NCBI RefSeq assembly: GCF_007678255.1
Contig: NZ_VEED01000003.1
Span: 124,001-188,000 of the forward strand
Origin: Bacillus sp. X1(2014)
GTDB taxonomy: Bacteria > Bacillota > Bacilli > Bacillales_B > DSM-18226
Length of the DNA: 64,000 nucleotides
Reading direction: 5' to 3'
This document shows, piece by piece, positions 1 to 9,914 of this stretch; the first letter of the stretch is position 1, and each line of letters opens with the position of its first letter. A program made the translations under genes and the position numbers. The notes under the pieces were generated by a model, which searched no databases, was not told where the DNA came from, and saw only the letters and a program-made list of their open reading frames with translations.

Positions 1-2238
1 GCATTGACCTTCGAGCAAGCAGCCTCAAAAATGGTTCGAAATTTACAGGAATTCAGGATTAGAGGGATAAAAACAAATATCCCGTTCTTAGAAAATGTCG
101 TGAAGCATGAAAAGTTTAGGAATGGCGAATATGATACTTCATTTATTGATACGACGCCGGAATTGTTTATTTTCCCGCTTCGTAAAGACCGTGGGACAAA
201 AATGTTATCGTACATTGGTACAGTAACCGTAAATGGGTTCCCAGGTATTGAAAAAAAGAAAAGACCAGTATTTTCTAAACCGAGAATACCTAATTTACCA
301 TATGATTTGCCGTATCAATCTGGGACTAAACAAATCCTTGATAAGTTCGGTGCAGAAGGTCTTGTCGAGTGGGTAAAGAATCAACCACATGTATTATTAA
401 CGGATACTACTTTTCGTGATGCACATCAGTCGTTATTAGCTACCCGTTTGCGGACGACCGATATTCTACATATCGCTGAGCCCTCTGCAAAACTTTTGCC
501 AGACTTATTTTCATTTGAAATGTGGGGCGGAGCAACTTTTGATGTGGCATACCGCTTTTTAAAAGAAGATCCATGGGACCGATTAGTATCACTTCGTAAG
601 AAAATTCCAAATGTATTATTCCAAATGTTAATCCGTGGAGCGAACGCAGTAGGATATAAAAATTATCCTGATAATCTGATCCGTGAATTTGTGGATCAAT
701 CCGCTTCAGGTGGAATTGATGTTTTTCGAATTTTTGATAGTTTAAACTGGGTAAAGGGAATGGAAGTTGCGATCGATGCGGTTCGTCAAACTGGTAAAAT
801 TGCTGAAGCATCAATTTGTTATACAGGCGACATTTTAGATCAGACAAGGACGAAATACAATCTTCAGTATTACAAACACTTGGCAAAAGAGTTGGAACTT
901 CAAGGGGCACATATACTAGGAATTAAAGATATGGCTGGATTATTAAAGCCTGAGGCAGCGTACAGACTTATTTCTGAGCTAAAGGAAACTGTTAATATTC
1001 CTATCCATCTTCATACCCATGATACGAGCGGAAATGGTCTTTATACGTATGCAAGGGCAATAGATGGAGGAGTAGATATTGTTGACACGGCTTTAGGAGC
1101 AATGGCAGGCTTAACATCCCAGCCTAGTGCTAATTCATTATTTTATGCACTTGAGGGGACGCCGAGGAAACCACAAGTAAATATTGATGCATTGGAGAAG
1201 TTGTCTTATTATTGGGAAGATGTACGCAAGTATTATCAAGATTTTGAAAGTGGAATGATTTCCCCTCATACTGAAATTTATCAACATGAGATGCCAGGAG
1301 GTCAATATAGCAACCTCCAGCAACAAGCGAGAGCGGTTAGTCTCGGTGACCGTTGGGATGAAGTAAAAGAAATGTATGCACGCGTAAATCAGATGTTTGG
1401 GGATATTGTCAAGGTAACCCCTTCATCAAAGGTCGTTGGCGATATGGCATTATTTATGGTTCAAAATGATTTAACTGAGGCAGACGTGCTATTAAAGGGA
1501 GATACGTTGGATTTCCCGGACTCAGTTGTTGAACTATTTGAAGGATCGCTTGGCATGCCATACGGTGGTTTTCCAGAAGGCTTGCAGCAAGTAATCTTAA
1601 AAGGAAAAAAACCATTGGAAGTTCGCCCGGGTGAATTGCTTGATTCTGTGGACTTAGAGAAAATAAAGGAAAAATTATTTAAAGAACTTGGCAGACAAGT
1701 GACTGATTTTGAGATTATTTCTTATGCTTTATATCCTAAGGTATTTATGGAGTACATGAAAATAGATGAACAATATGGCAATATCTCAGTCCTTGATACA
1801 CCAACATTCCTATATGGAATGCGACTGGGTGAAGAAATTGAAGTTGAAATTGAAACAGGGAAAACACTAATTGTTAAACTCGTCTCTATCGGTCATCCTC
1901 AAGCTGACGGTACGAGAGTAGTTTATTTTGAATTAAATGGTCAGCCGCGGGAAGTATCCATCAAGGATGAGAGTATTAAATCTACGGTAGTGTCTAGGTT
2001 AAAGGCTGATCCAAAAAATGAAAATCAATTAGCTGCGACGATGCCGGGAACCGTGATTAAGGTGCTCGTTGAAAAAGGTGAAAAAGTGGAACGCGGTGAC
2101 CATTTAATGATTACCGAAGCCATGAAAATGGAAACAACCGTTCAAGCGCCATTTTCAGGGATTGTGAAGGATATTTATGTATCAAGCGGGGATGCAATAT
2201 TAACAGGTGATCTTTTACTTGAGTTAACGAAAAACTAA
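1..2238 (+). CDS. pycA: pyruvate carboxylase, C-terminal part (5' end outside window)
   Basis: Carboxyltransferase and biotin-carrier part of pyruvate carboxylase, the cytosolic enzyme that makes oxaloacetate from pyruvate and bicarbonate to refill the TCA cycle. The frame is open from base 1, so the N-terminal biotin-carboxylase part (roughly 400 of the family's ~1150 residues) lies upstream; 745 codons are visible. The metal-binding carboxyltransferase motif TDTTFRDAHQ is at visible residues about 134-143. The C-terminal biotinyl domain carries EAMKMET, with the biotin-accepting lysine near residue 709. No frameshift is visible. It lies next to ctaA across a shared terminator, the same neighbours as in B. 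subtilis. Confidence 0.97.
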   Translation, partial: ALTFEQAASKMVRNLQEFRIRGIKTNIPFLENVVKHEKFRNGEYDTSFIDTTPELFIFPLRKDRGTKMLSYIGTVTVNGFPGIEKKKRPVFSKPRIPNLPYDLPYQSGTKQILDKFGAEGLVEWVKNQPHVLLTDTTFRDAHQSLLATRLRTTDILHIAEPSAKLLPDLFSFEMWGGATFDVAYRFLKEDPWDRLVSLRKKIPNVLFQMLIRGANAVGYKNYPDNLIREFVDQSASGGIDVFRIFDSLNWVKGMEVAIDAVRQTGKIAEASICYTGDILDQTRTKYNLQYYKHLAKELELQGAHILGIKDMAGLLKPEAAYRLISELKETVNIPIHLHTHDTSGNGLYTYARAIDGGVDIVDTALGAMAGLTSQPSANSLFYALEGTPRKPQVNIDALEKLSYYWEDVRKYYQDFESGMISPHTEIYQHEMPGGQYSNLQQQARAVSLGDRWDEVKEMYARVNQMFGDIVKVTPSSKVVGDMALFMVQNDLTEADVLLKGDTLDFPDSVVELFEGSLGMPYGGFPEGLQQVILKGKKPLEVRPGELLDSVDLEKIKEKLFKELGRQVTDFEIISYALYPKVFMEYMKIDEQYGNISVLDTPTFLYGMRLGEEIEVEIETGKTLIVKLVSIGHPQADGTRVVYFELNGQPREVSIKDESIKSTVVSRLKADPKNENQLAATMPGTVIKVLVEKGEKVERGDHLMITEAMKMETTVQAPFSGIVKDIYVSSGDAILTGDLLLELTKN

Positions 2239-2240
2239 AA

Positions 2241-2279
2241 AAGTTGCTAGGGATACCTTGTCCCTAGCAACTTTTTTAT
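2241..2279. terminator. bidirectional terminator between pycA and ctaA
   Basis: Perfect 13-bp stem (AAGTTGCTAGGGA at 2241-2253 and its complement at 2261-2273) with a 7-nt loop. It has T-rich tails in both directions, so it can end both the pycA and the convergent ctaA transcripts. Confidence 0.9.
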
Positions 2280-3184
2280 TGATAATTTTTCTTAGATCTA
2301 GAATATAACAAAAGGAAATAACTCAAAACCCCAAATAAGCAGGTAATAAAGAATGCATGCAAAAGAGCGATATACAGATTTAAACTAGTAAAAATGATTA
2401 AAGCACCTGCAATCACTTGTAAGGAAACCAGGATGAAAGAAATTATCCATCCCCAATAAAGAACTCTTTGCTCTTTATAATGGCGGACCGTCATTATAAG
2501 GATATAAGTAATCCAGATAAAAATTAGAGCAGCAGCTGCCCGGTGCCCCATTTGCACCCATTCGTACAAGTTAGAGGGTAAAGCTGGGGCGTCATTTAAA
2601 CATAATGGCCAGTCCCGACAAACAAGACTAGACTTCGTATGACGTACTAGTGCACCAGTGTAAATAACCAGATAACTATAAATGGAAACACCGACAATAT
2701 GAAACCCCATTCGCTTATCAATATAAAGTTTTTCTGCATCAAATTTCTTATCAATTTCAAAAATTAAAAGTGTTAACAATAACACCGATGAAAAGGAGAT
2801 AAGAGAAATACCGAAATGTAAGGCTAGGACAAAACTTGATTGTCCCCATTTTACTGCAGCTGCTCCGATTAATGCTTGTAAAAGTAAAAAGAAAAAGGAC
2901 AGGAATGAAAGAAATTTTGTTTCTCTTATATGCCCTATCGCCTTCCATGACCAAACCGATAGAATGAGAACCATAATTCCACCTACTCCGGAAACAAGCC
3001 TGTGGGCAAGTTCAATAGCTAATTCTGGCGTTATTGCCAACGGAAGGAATTTGCCATGACATAGTGGCCAAGATCTTCCGCATCCCATTCCAGAACCGGT
3101 CTTTGTCACTAATGCACCGCCAATTAGTATAAAAATCATTACGATGGTAGTGGCAACCGCTAACCACTTCAAAGATCGTCGCAA
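2276..3184 (-). CDS. ctaA: heme A synthase (cytochrome aa3 assembly)
   Basis: Integral membrane monooxygenase that oxidises heme O to heme A for the aa3 oxidase. The protein of 302 residues has about eight membrane segments. It keeps the two family cysteine pairs ([11 protein letters not shown] near residues 35-42 and CRDWPLC in the second half) and the ELAHR motif near residue 60. I chose the TTG at 3184 because AAGAGGTGA lies 8 nt before it, the next upstream GTG falls inside that ribosome site, and the resulting N-terminus MRRSLKWL matches the B. subtilis pattern. It is divergent from ctaB, which makes its substrate heme O. Confidence 0.95.
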   Translation of the reverse strand: MRRSLKWLAVATTIVMIFILIGGALVTKTGSGMGCGRSWPLCHGKFLPLAITPELAIELAHRLVSGVGGIMVLILSVWSWKAIGHIRETKFLSFLSFFFLLLQALIGAAAVKWGQSSFVLALHFGISLISFSSVLLLTLLIFEIDKKFDAEKLYIDKRMGFHIVGVSIYSYLVIYTGALVRHTKSSLVCRDWPLCLNDAPALPSNLYEWVQMGHRAAAALIFIWITYILIMTVRHYKEQRVLYWGWIISFILVSLQVIAGALIIFTSLNLYIALLHAFFITCLFGVLSYFLLLYSRSKKNYQ

Positions 3185-3768
3185 AAAAGTCACCTCTTAA
3201 ATAGTTCAATAATTTGTCATTGGATAAACCTGACAGTATAATAAATGGAAAAGACGAGATTATTAAATTCCCTATTAATAATACCGAATAATGTCGAAAA
3301 TGAACAGAAATTAAATATGGATTATTAAATAACTTTTATAAATAAAAAAGGTCCTGAATAATAAATAATTAACACTATTATTATAGTGGAAATAGTTGTA
3401 ACTTTGCTTTTAGTCTTTTAGTAATAGATATGGTTATATTGTATAGAAGGTTTCTGTTTTTAAAATAAGGGGTTTTAACCGTAAAATTCATACTTCAGTC
3501 ATTAAATAATGAATCCTGTCACAATTTTGTATAAAATTATTCAAAAAAAGTTCACAAAAATATCGGAAAGTGTGATTTAATATACAGAGAAAGTGTTTTG
3601 AAAATCACTATTCTTTTTTGATAATTATTATTCAAGTCGAAAAAAATTTATTGATTTTTTCTGCTGAGCATTCCTTTTTATTACAAATGAGGGCATAAAT
3701 AATGAAGTATCAATATTACATACTTAAATGATGAAAGTTTTCTTATTTAGGTTTAGGAGGAGAAACAA
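3185..3768. promoter_or_regulatory. divergent ctaA/ctaB regulatory region
   Basis: AT-rich 584-bp spacer with no credible gene. It must hold the promoters of both divergent transcripts. In B. subtilis this region is controlled by the ResD response regulator. A sequence reading TTTTTGTGAAC on the minus strand (about 3550-3560), together with nearby TTTGT and ATTCAAAA runs, resembles ResD half-sites, but that assignment is tentative. The ctaB ribosome site TTAGGAGGAG is at 3752-3761. Confidence 0.5.
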
Positions 3769-4704
3769 ATGTCTAACTCTAAGGCTTACGGAGATGCTGC
3801 TATTGATAATGGCGCTGCGGGCCTGAATACCGACTTACAAACCTCAGCTTGGAAAGACCTTATGGCCCTTATAAAAATAGGAATTGTAAATTCCAACCTT
3901 ATTACTACTTTTACAGGGTTATGGTTAGCACTACATTTTACAGGGCAAAGCTTTCTAAATAATTTAGATATTGTCTTTTTTACAGTAGTTGGTTCTTCGT
4001 TAATCATCGCTGGGTCCTGTGCAATCAATAATTATGTTGATCGCGACATTGACCATTTAATGGAAAGAACGAAAGCGCGACCAACTGTAACAGGGAAAAT
4101 AGGGCCGGTAAAAGTTCTATCATTAGGTATTTTACTCATTGGACTGGGAACACTGTCTTTATTCTTTACTACGATGACTGCAACAGTAATTGGACTGCTT
4201 GGAGTTTTTAGCTATGTTTTCCTCTATACCCTGTGGTCGAAGAGGCAATTGGTTTCCAATACCATTATCGGGAGCATTTCAGGGGCCGTACCTCCGCTTA
4301 TTGGGTGGGCAGCTGTTGATGCAAATCTTGATATTATGGCATGGTCATTGTTTGTATTAATGTTTGTTTGGCAGCCACCGCATTTTTATGCATTGGCGAT
4401 GAGAAGAGTTAAAGAATATAAAGCTGCTGGTATCCCAATGCTACCGGTAGTGAAGGGTTTTAAAACCACCAAAATTCACATCGTACTATGGGTTGCTGCA
4501 CTTCAACCGATTCCGTTTTTTCTAACCAAGTTAGGAATCCCATTTCTAGTACTTGCCATCCTATTAAATATCGGGTGGCTGGCATTAGGGATTTATGGAT
4601 ATAGAATCAAAGATGACATAAAGTGGGCAAAACTAATGTTTGTTTACTCTTTGCAATACTTAACTATTATTTTTGTAGCAATGGTTATCGTTACATTGAT
4701 TTAG
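3769..4704 (+). CDS. ctaB: protoheme IX farnesyltransferase (heme O synthase)
   Basis: Membrane prenyltransferase of the UbiA superfamily that adds a farnesyl group to heme B to give heme O, the substrate of CtaA. It has 311 residues, an N-terminal soluble stretch of about 30 residues and about nine membrane segments. The first aspartate-rich motif [15 protein letters not shown] (residues about 86-100) is the allylic-diphosphate binding signature, and [14 protein letters not shown] is the second conserved loop. A strong ribosome site precedes the ATG. It is followed 113 bp later by ctaC, so it probably leads the oxidase operon. Confidence 0.96.
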   Translation: MSNSKAYGDAAIDNGAAGLNTDLQTSAWKDLMALIKIGIVNSNLITTFTGLWLALHFTGQSFLNNLDIVFFTVVGSSLIIAGSCAINNYVDRDIDHLMERTKARPTVTGKIGPVKVLSLGILLIGLGTLSLFFTTMTATVIGLLGVFSYVFLYTLWSKRQLVSNTIIGSISGAVPPLIGWAAVDANLDIMAWSLFVLMFVWQPPHFYALAMRRVKEYKAAGIPMLPVVKGFKTTKIHIVLWVAALQPIPFFLTKLGIPFLVLAILLNIGWLALGIYGYRIKDDIKWAKLMFVYSLQYLTIIFVAMVIVTLI

Positions 4705-4817
4705 TTTTGCAATTGATTGTTTCTGGATGAAATTGAAGGAAACAGTCATCCTACATACTTCTTTGATCCACCAAATGTTTTAAGAATTTATTAGTGAAAG
4801 AGGGGTTTGATTAAGCT

Positions 4818-5876
4818 ATGAAAAGGCTTGCAAAATGGCGTTTATTTTCGTTATTTTCGATTTTAGCGCTTGTACTCTCCGGATGTGGCGAACCGTACCT
4901 TTCCACGTTAAAGCCTGCCGGTGAAGTTGCGAAAACGCAATATGATTTAATGAAGTTAAGTACTTTAATCATGGTTGGGGTTATTATTGTTGTTGCGATC
5001 ATTTTCATTTTGATCTTGGTTCGTTTTAAACGAAAGGATGACAGAATCCCAAAACAAGTAGAAGGAAGTCACAAATTAGAAATTATTTGGACTGTTGTGC
5101 CAATTCTTTTACTATTGATTCTTGCCGTTCCGACTGTAGCTGCAACCTTTAAACTTGCAGATGTATCACCAATGGACAAGAAAAATACAAAAGCGCTTGT
5201 TATTAATGTGCGTTCTCATTTATACTGGTGGGATTTCGAATATCCTGGACAGAAGATTGTAACAAGTCAGGATTTAGTTGTACCTACGAATGAAAAAGTG
5301 TATTTTAATTTAAAGTCAACTGATGTTAAACATTCATTTTGGATTCCTGCTGTTGGAGGAAAACTTGATACCAATACTGACAATATCAACAAATTCTGGT
5401 TAGAGTTTGATGATAAACAAGCAAACGAGGCAGGAAACCTCTTTTATGGGAAATGTGCAGAACTTTGTGGACCATCCCATGCATTAATGGACTTTAAAGT
5501 GAAAGCAATCAGCAGGGACAAATTTGATGCTTGGGTTACTTCGATGCAGAATGTAAAAGAACCAGCTAAAGCACAAGGCACTGTTGCTGCACAGGGACAA
5601 GAAATTTTTAATCAAAGCTGTATCGGCTGTCACGCCGTAACACCATCAAATAAAGTGCCTGAGACTGCACGTCTTGCACCGAATTTATCAGATTTTGGTA
5701 ATCGCTCTCGTGTAGCAGGTGTTTTGGATCATAATAAAAAAGAGTTGAAAAATTGGATCCGTAACCCGGAAACATATAAGCCTGGTAACATGATGACAGG
5801 TAAATACCCTGAAATGTCTGAAGACCAGCTTGATGCGTTAGCTGAATATTTAATGAGCTTAAAGGTTCAGCAATAA
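4818..5876 (+). CDS. ctaC: cytochrome c oxidase subunit II with fused cytochrome c domain (lipoprotein)
   Basis: Electron-entry subunit of the caa3/aa3 oxidase. It has 352 residues with a lipoprotein signal (lipobox LSG-C23), two membrane helices at about 48-68 and 88-108, a CuA cupredoxin domain with ligands H172, C213, C217, H221 and M224, and a C-terminal cytochrome c domain with the covalent heme site CIGCH at 268-272 and candidate axial methionines in the GNMMTG stretch near 323-328. The heme c domain makes this the caa3 type that accepts electrons from cytochrome c. It is the first of four tightly packed oxidase genes. Confidence 0.97.
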   Translation: MKRLAKWRLFSLFSILALVLSGCGEPYLSTLKPAGEVAKTQYDLMKLSTLIMVGVIIVVAIIFILILVRFKRKDDRIPKQVEGSHKLEIIWTVVPILLLLILAVPTVAATFKLADVSPMDKKNTKALVINVRSHLYWWDFEYPGQKIVTSQDLVVPTNEKVYFNLKSTDVKHSFWIPAVGGKLDTNTDNINKFWLEFDDKQANEAGNLFYGKCAELCGPSHALMDFKVKAISRDKFDAWVTSMQNVKEPAKAQGTVAAQGQEIFNQSCIGCHAVTPSNKVPETARLAPNLSDFGNRSRVAGVLDHNKKELKNWIRNPETYKPGNMMTGKYPEMSEDQLDALAEYLMSLKVQQ

Positions 5877-5907
5877 AAGGGGAATTGGTTGAAAGGGAGG
5901 TAAAATT

Positions 5908-7779
5908 GTGAGTACCTATGCTCAAAAAAAGGGATTTGGCGCAACTTTATGGGACTTTTTAACAACAGTTGACCATAAAAAAATCGCGATCCTATATCTC
6001 ATTGCAGGTGGATTTTTCTTCTTAGTGGGCGGACTTGAGGCAATATTTATCCGTATCCAACTTGCAGTGCCGAATAATGACTTTGTTAGTGCCGGATTAT
6101 TTAATGAAATTATAACAATGCATGGAACAACAATGATTTTCCTTGCTGCAATGCCACTTGTATTTGCATTTATGAATGCAGTAATGCCATTACAAATTGG
6201 GGCACGCGACGTTGCGTTTCCATTTGTAAATGCACTAGGTTTTTGGTTATTCTTCTTCGGGGGAATATTTCTAAACCTATCATGGTTCTTAGGTGGTGCT
6301 CCTGATGCAGGTTGGACATCTTACGCGTCGCTTGCACTTCACTCAAAAGGTCATGGTGTAGACTTTTATATCTTAGGTTTACAGATCTCTGGTATAGGAA
6401 CCTTAATTGGTGGTATTAACTTCCTTGTTACCATAATTAACATGCGTGCTCCTGGTATGACATATATGAGAATGCCTTTGTTTACTTGGACTACATTTGT
6501 TACTTCAGCACTGATTTTGTTCGCATTTCCTCCATTAACAGTTGGTTTAGTTCTAATGATGTTCGACCGATTGTTTGGTGCGAATTTCTTTGATGTTACT
6601 TTAGGTGGTAATACAGTTATTTGGGAACATCTTTTCTGGATTTTTGGTCACCCAGAAGTATATATTTTAATACTTCCGGCATTCGGGATTTTTTCGGAGA
6701 TCTTTCCAATTTTCTCGAGAAAACGTTTATTTGGTTACTCTTCCATGGTTTTTGCAACTGTATTAATTGGTTTCTTAGGCTTCATGGTATGGGCCCACCA
6801 TATGTTTACAACTGGTTTAGGACCTGTTGCTAATGCAATTTTCGCAGTAGCTACTATGGCAATTGGTGTACCGACAGGAATTAAAATATTTAACTGGCTG
6901 TTAACAATGTGGGGAGGAAGTGTGAAATTTACTACTCCTATGCATTGGGCAATGGCGTTTATTCCATCATTTCTTGCTGGTGGGGTAACAGGTGTAATGC
7001 TTGCTTCCGCAGCAGCAGACTATCAATACCATGATACTTATTTCGTTGTTGCGCACTTCCATTACGTTATTGTAGGTGGTGTAGTATTTGCAGTCTTTGC
7101 AGGTACACATCTTTATTGGCCAAAAATGTTTGGAACAATGTTGAATGAAACTTTAGGTAAAATTACTTTCTGGTTGTTCTTTATCGGGTTCCATTTAACA
7201 TTCTTTATTCAACATTTCTTAGGTTTATGGGGAATGCCGCGACGCGTATTCACATACCTTCCTGGTCAAGGATTTGACAGTGCAAACATGGTTAGTTCTA
7301 TAGGAGCTGCGTTTATGGGCTTGGGTGTTATAGTAATGTTATATAACATCATTATTACTTCTGTGAAAAATGTTAAAGTTGGAAATGATCCATGGGGAGA
7401 TGGAAGAACACTAGAATGGGCAATCCCTTCACCACCACCGTTCTATAACTTTAAGCAACTTCCACTTGTTCGTGGGTTGGATGCGTACTGGTTAGAAAAA
7501 ATGGATGGTAAAAAAGGAATGACTCCAGCTGAGCCGCTTGGTGACATTCATATGCCAAATTCATCTTTCTTACCATTTATGATGGCTTTAGGATTATTCA
7601 TTGCCGCCTTTGGTGCAATGTACCATGTCAATGATAAAGCTTGGGCTTTACCAGTAATGATCATTGGTTTATTGGTAACTTTTGGCTCCATGTTCTTACG
7701 TTCAGTAAAAGATGATCATGGATTCCATATTCACAAAGAAGACTTAATGGATGACGAAGATAAGGGGGTTAAGGCATAA
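5908..7779 (+). CDS. ctaD: cytochrome c oxidase subunit I
   Basis: Catalytic heme a/a3-CuB subunit that reduces oxygen to water and pumps protons. It has 623 residues and many membrane helices. Metal ligands are visible: H72 (MHGTT, heme a), H248 and Y252 in GHPEVYILILP (CuB and the cross-linked tyrosine), HH 297-298 (CuB), and H383/H385 in VAHFHYV (heme a3 and heme a). E250 of the proton-channel motif is also present. The GTG start follows GGGAGGTAAAATT. The stop codon overlaps the ctaE start (TAATG), so the two are translationally coupled. Confidence 0.98.
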   Translation: MSTYAQKKGFGATLWDFLTTVDHKKIAILYLIAGGFFFLVGGLEAIFIRIQLAVPNNDFVSAGLFNEIITMHGTTMIFLAAMPLVFAFMNAVMPLQIGARDVAFPFVNALGFWLFFFGGIFLNLSWFLGGAPDAGWTSYASLALHSKGHGVDFYILGLQISGIGTLIGGINFLVTIINMRAPGMTYMRMPLFTWTTFVTSALILFAFPPLTVGLVLMMFDRLFGANFFDVTLGGNTVIWEHLFWIFGHPEVYILILPAFGIFSEIFPIFSRKRLFGYSSMVFATVLIGFLGFMVWAHHMFTTGLGPVANAIFAVATMAIGVPTGIKIFNWLLTMWGGSVKFTTPMHWAMAFIPSFLAGGVTGVMLASAAADYQYHDTYFVVAHFHYVIVGGVVFAVFAGTHLYWPKMFGTMLNETLGKITFWLFFIGFHLTFFIQHFLGLWGMPRRVFTYLPGQGFDSANMVSSIGAAFMGLGVIVMLYNIIITSVKNVKVGNDPWGDGRTLEWAIPSPPPFYNFKQLPLVRGLDAYWLEKMDGKKGMTPAEPLGDIHMPNSSFLPFMMALGLFIAAFGAMYHVNDKAWALPVMIIGLLVTFGSMFLRSVKDDHGFHIHKEDLMDDEDKGVKA

Positions 7780-8405
7780 TGCACGCTGATGAAAAATTTA
7801 CTTATGAGACATGGCCTGCTGCGCCGGAAAAATCAACCCTTGAATCGAAAAATAAATTTTTAGGTTTTTGGTTTTTCCTAGGGGGAGAGACAGTTCTTTT
7901 TGCTTCCCTCTTTGCCACTTACCTTGCATTAAAGGATAAAGTTCCAAGTTCAAGTCATCCTTTAGCAAAGGATTTATTTGAATTACCGTTAACATTTGTT
8001 GCGACAATGCTGCTCTTAACCAGCTCATTAACAAGTGTGTACGCCATGTATCATATGAAGAACTTTGCCTTCAAAAAAATGATGGTATGGCTTGGTCTTA
8101 CAGCTCTTTTAGGTGCAGGGTTCTTAGGACTTGAAGTTTATGAGTTTACCCATTATGTTCATGAAGGTCACACCTTTACAAGCAGTGCTTTCGGATCTGC
8201 CTTCTATACATTAGTTGGTTTCCACGGGGGCCACGTTGCTTTTGGTTTACTTTGGTGTTTAACATTAATGTTTAGAAATTCTAAACGTGGCTTAGACCTT
8301 TACAACGCGCCAAAATTCTATGTGTTTAGTTTATACTGGCATTTTATCGATGTTGTTTGGGTATTTATCTTTACAGTAGTATATTTAATGGGAATGGTGG
8401 GATAA
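7779..8405 (+). CDS. ctaE: cytochrome c oxidase subunit III
   Basis: Third core membrane subunit of the oxidase, thought to stabilise subunit I and its proton uptake. It has 208 residues and five membrane helices, with the family features FFLGGETVLFASLF near the N-terminus, a GFHGGHVAFG helix near residue 147, and the C-terminal YWHFIDVVWVFIF. The ATG overlaps the last base of the ctaD stop codon. The gene is followed by ctaF after 4 bp. Confidence 0.97.
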   Translation: MHADEKFTYETWPAAPEKSTLESKNKFLGFWFFLGGETVLFASLFATYLALKDKVPSSSHPLAKDLFELPLTFVATMLLLTSSLTSVYAMYHMKNFAFKKMMVWLGLTALLGAGFLGLEVYEFTHYVHEGHTFTSSAFGSAFYTLVGFHGGHVAFGLLWCLTLMFRNSKRGLDLYNAPKFYVFSLYWHFIDVVWVFIFTVVYLMGMVG

Positions 8406-8409
8406 ACTG

Positions 8410-8745
8410 ATGGCTAATCAACAATTAAATTCAGGTAACCCAAGAGTAGACATTGAATATCGTCGCAGGAAAAATGCAGAAGAAATGAGATATCAATTAG
8501 TTTCTTTTGCCTTAATGATTTTCTTAACATTAATTGCTTTTGCAGCTGTATATATTAAAGGGTTTACCTCATGGTTTACTGTACCGTTTATTATTCTATT
8601 AGCAGTTGTTCAAGTTATTTTCCAACTATATTATTTCATGCATATGAGCCATAAAGGGCATGAAGCTCCATCACTCTTTTTATACTCAGGTGTGTTGGTT
8701 GGAGCTATAACTATACTTGCCTTTACCACAATTATTTGGTGGTAA
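8410..8745 (+). CDS. ctaF: cytochrome c oxidase subunit IV
   Basis: Small fourth subunit of the oxidase, of 111 residues with three membrane helices (about 38-58, 60-80 and 88-110) and the YYFMHMSHKGHEAPS loop typical of the CyoD/COX4-like bacterial family. Its role is thought to be support of CuB assembly or complex stability. It is the last gene of ctaCDEF and is followed at once by a strong terminator. Confidence 0.95.
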   Translation: MANQQLNSGNPRVDIEYRRRKNAEEMRYQLVSFALMIFLTLIAFAAVYIKGFTSWFTVPFIILLAVVQVIFQLYYFMHMSHKGHEAPSLFLYSGVLVGAITILAFTTIIWW

Positions 8746-8753
8746 TATGTTAA

Positions 8754-8791
8754 AAAAAAGAAAATCGGCTAAGGCCGATTTTCTTTTTTAA
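8754..8791 (+). terminator. terminator of ctaCDEF
   Basis: 16-bp stem (AAAAAAGAAAATCGGC at 8754-8769 with its complement at 8774-8789) and a TAAG loop. The 3' arm itself supplies the T-rich tail. Confidence 0.9.
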
Positions 8792-8819
8792 GAGCAAAAT
8801 TATGGCATGCTATATTTCT

Positions 8820-8848
8820 TTGCTTATCGTTTTGACCAAGGGTATAAT
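8820..8848 (+). promoter_or_regulatory. candidate sigma-A promoter of ctaG
   Basis: Perfect -10 TATAAT at 8843-8848, with a weak -35 TTGCTT at 8820-8825 and a 17-bp spacer. It lies just after the ctaF terminator and 40 bp before ctaG. Confidence 0.55.
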
Positions 8849-8888
8849 ATAATCAATAATTCTTTTAAATCAAAAAGAGGTGATTTGG

Positions 8889-9794
8889 GTGCTTAGTCTA
8901 GATATATTTGGTTTTAAAGCACTTTGGAGCCCGTACTTTTTATTAATTTTACTTCTATTTACTGCAGGTTATTTTGTCCTTACAACAAAATATAGAAACT
9001 GGTTTCCAGATAGTATGCCGTTAACGAAAACACAAGGTTCTTTGTTTCTAGTATCAATCATCCTGCTTTATGCCATTAAGGGATCACCTATTGATTTATT
9101 AGCACACCTTATGTTTTGGGTCCATATGATTCAAATGGCTGCTCTGGTATTAGTGGTACCACCTATTTTAATCATAAGCATACCAAACTGGGTTTGGAGA
9201 AAATTATTCAGTATCAGGGCTATCGACTCCGTCTTTAAGGTATTAACAAAGCCACTTATTGCACTGATTGTTTTTAATGGATTATTTTCTTTTTATCATG
9301 TTCCAATTATTTTTGATCACGTTATGCAAAATGGCTGGTTACATGCTAGCTATTCCATCCTTTTATTTTTTGTAGCAATCTTTATGTGGTGGCCATTACT
9401 TAACCGTCTTCCTGAACAACAGACATTAAGTGGTCTGAAAAAGGTTGGTTATATTTTTGCTGATGGAATTCTGCTAACACCTGCTTGTGCTTTAATAATT
9501 TTTGCAGATACACCAATGTATGCGACCTATTCTGATCCTCAAGTTTGGGGACAAGTAATGAGTCTTTGTGTCGGTTCGGCGAACTTTGATAACTTGAATT
9601 TAAGTGGTCCACAACTTTTTAGTTCAATGTCCTTAATTCATGATCAACAGCTTGGCGGCGTATTAATGAAAATTATTCAAGAAATCATCTATGGAGTCAT
9701 CCTTGGACATGTTTTCTATGAATGGTATCGAAAAGATCAATCGGATACTGAACAAGAAATGAAGCCACAGCTAAATCCTTTGCTCATAAAATAA
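8889..9794 (+). CDS. ctaG: cytochrome c oxidase assembly factor CtaG
   Basis: Membrane protein of the CtaG/Caa3_CtaG family needed for an active caa3 oxidase, probably in CuB delivery or assembly. It has 301 residues and about seven membrane helices, with the conserved HLMFWVHMIQMAALVLVVPP stretch (possible metal-binding histidines) in the first half and ADTPMYATYSDP in the second. I chose GTG 8889 because AGAGGTGA at 8876-8883 sits 5 nt before it; an earlier in-frame GTG at 8880 falls inside that ribosome site. It follows the oxidase operon after a terminator and has its own promoter. Confidence 0.94.
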   Translation: MLSLDIFGFKALWSPYFLLILLLFTAGYFVLTTKYRNWFPDSMPLTKTQGSLFLVSIILLYAIKGSPIDLLAHLMFWVHMIQMAALVLVVPPILIISIPNWVWRKLFSIRAIDSVFKVLTKPLIALIVFNGLFSFYHVPIIFDHVMQNGWLHASYSILLFFVAIFMWWPLLNRLPEQQTLSGLKKVGYIFADGILLTPACALIIFADTPMYATYSDPQVWGQVMSLCVGSANFDNLNLSGPQLFSSMSLIHDQQLGGVLMKIIQEIIYGVILGHVFYEWYRKDQSDTEQEMKPQLNPLLIK

Positions 9795-9822
9795 TCTCCC
9801 ATACTCTTTGGGAGATTTTTTT
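9793..9822 (+). terminator. terminator of ctaG
   Basis: 9-bp stem AATCTCCCA (9793-9801) with its complement (9809-9817), a 7-nt loop, then a T-rich tail. Confidence 0.85.
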
Positions 9823-9914
9823 ACTAATTAGAGGATATTTCATGTTTATCCGTTGAATTGTTAGTGTAGTTGAACTACTATTATTGTAGAATAAAAGAAA
9901 AGAGAGGACATGGA

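Noticed and set aside
3485..3620. Possible CcpA (cre) site before ctaB, AGTGTTTTGAAAATCACT at about 3592-3609
   Set aside because: It is only loosely palindromic and lacks the central CG of the cre consensus, so it is not reported as a feature.
6621..6833. 70-codon plus-strand frame inside ctaD
   Set aside because: Out-of-frame shadow of the conserved subunit I gene with no independent signals.
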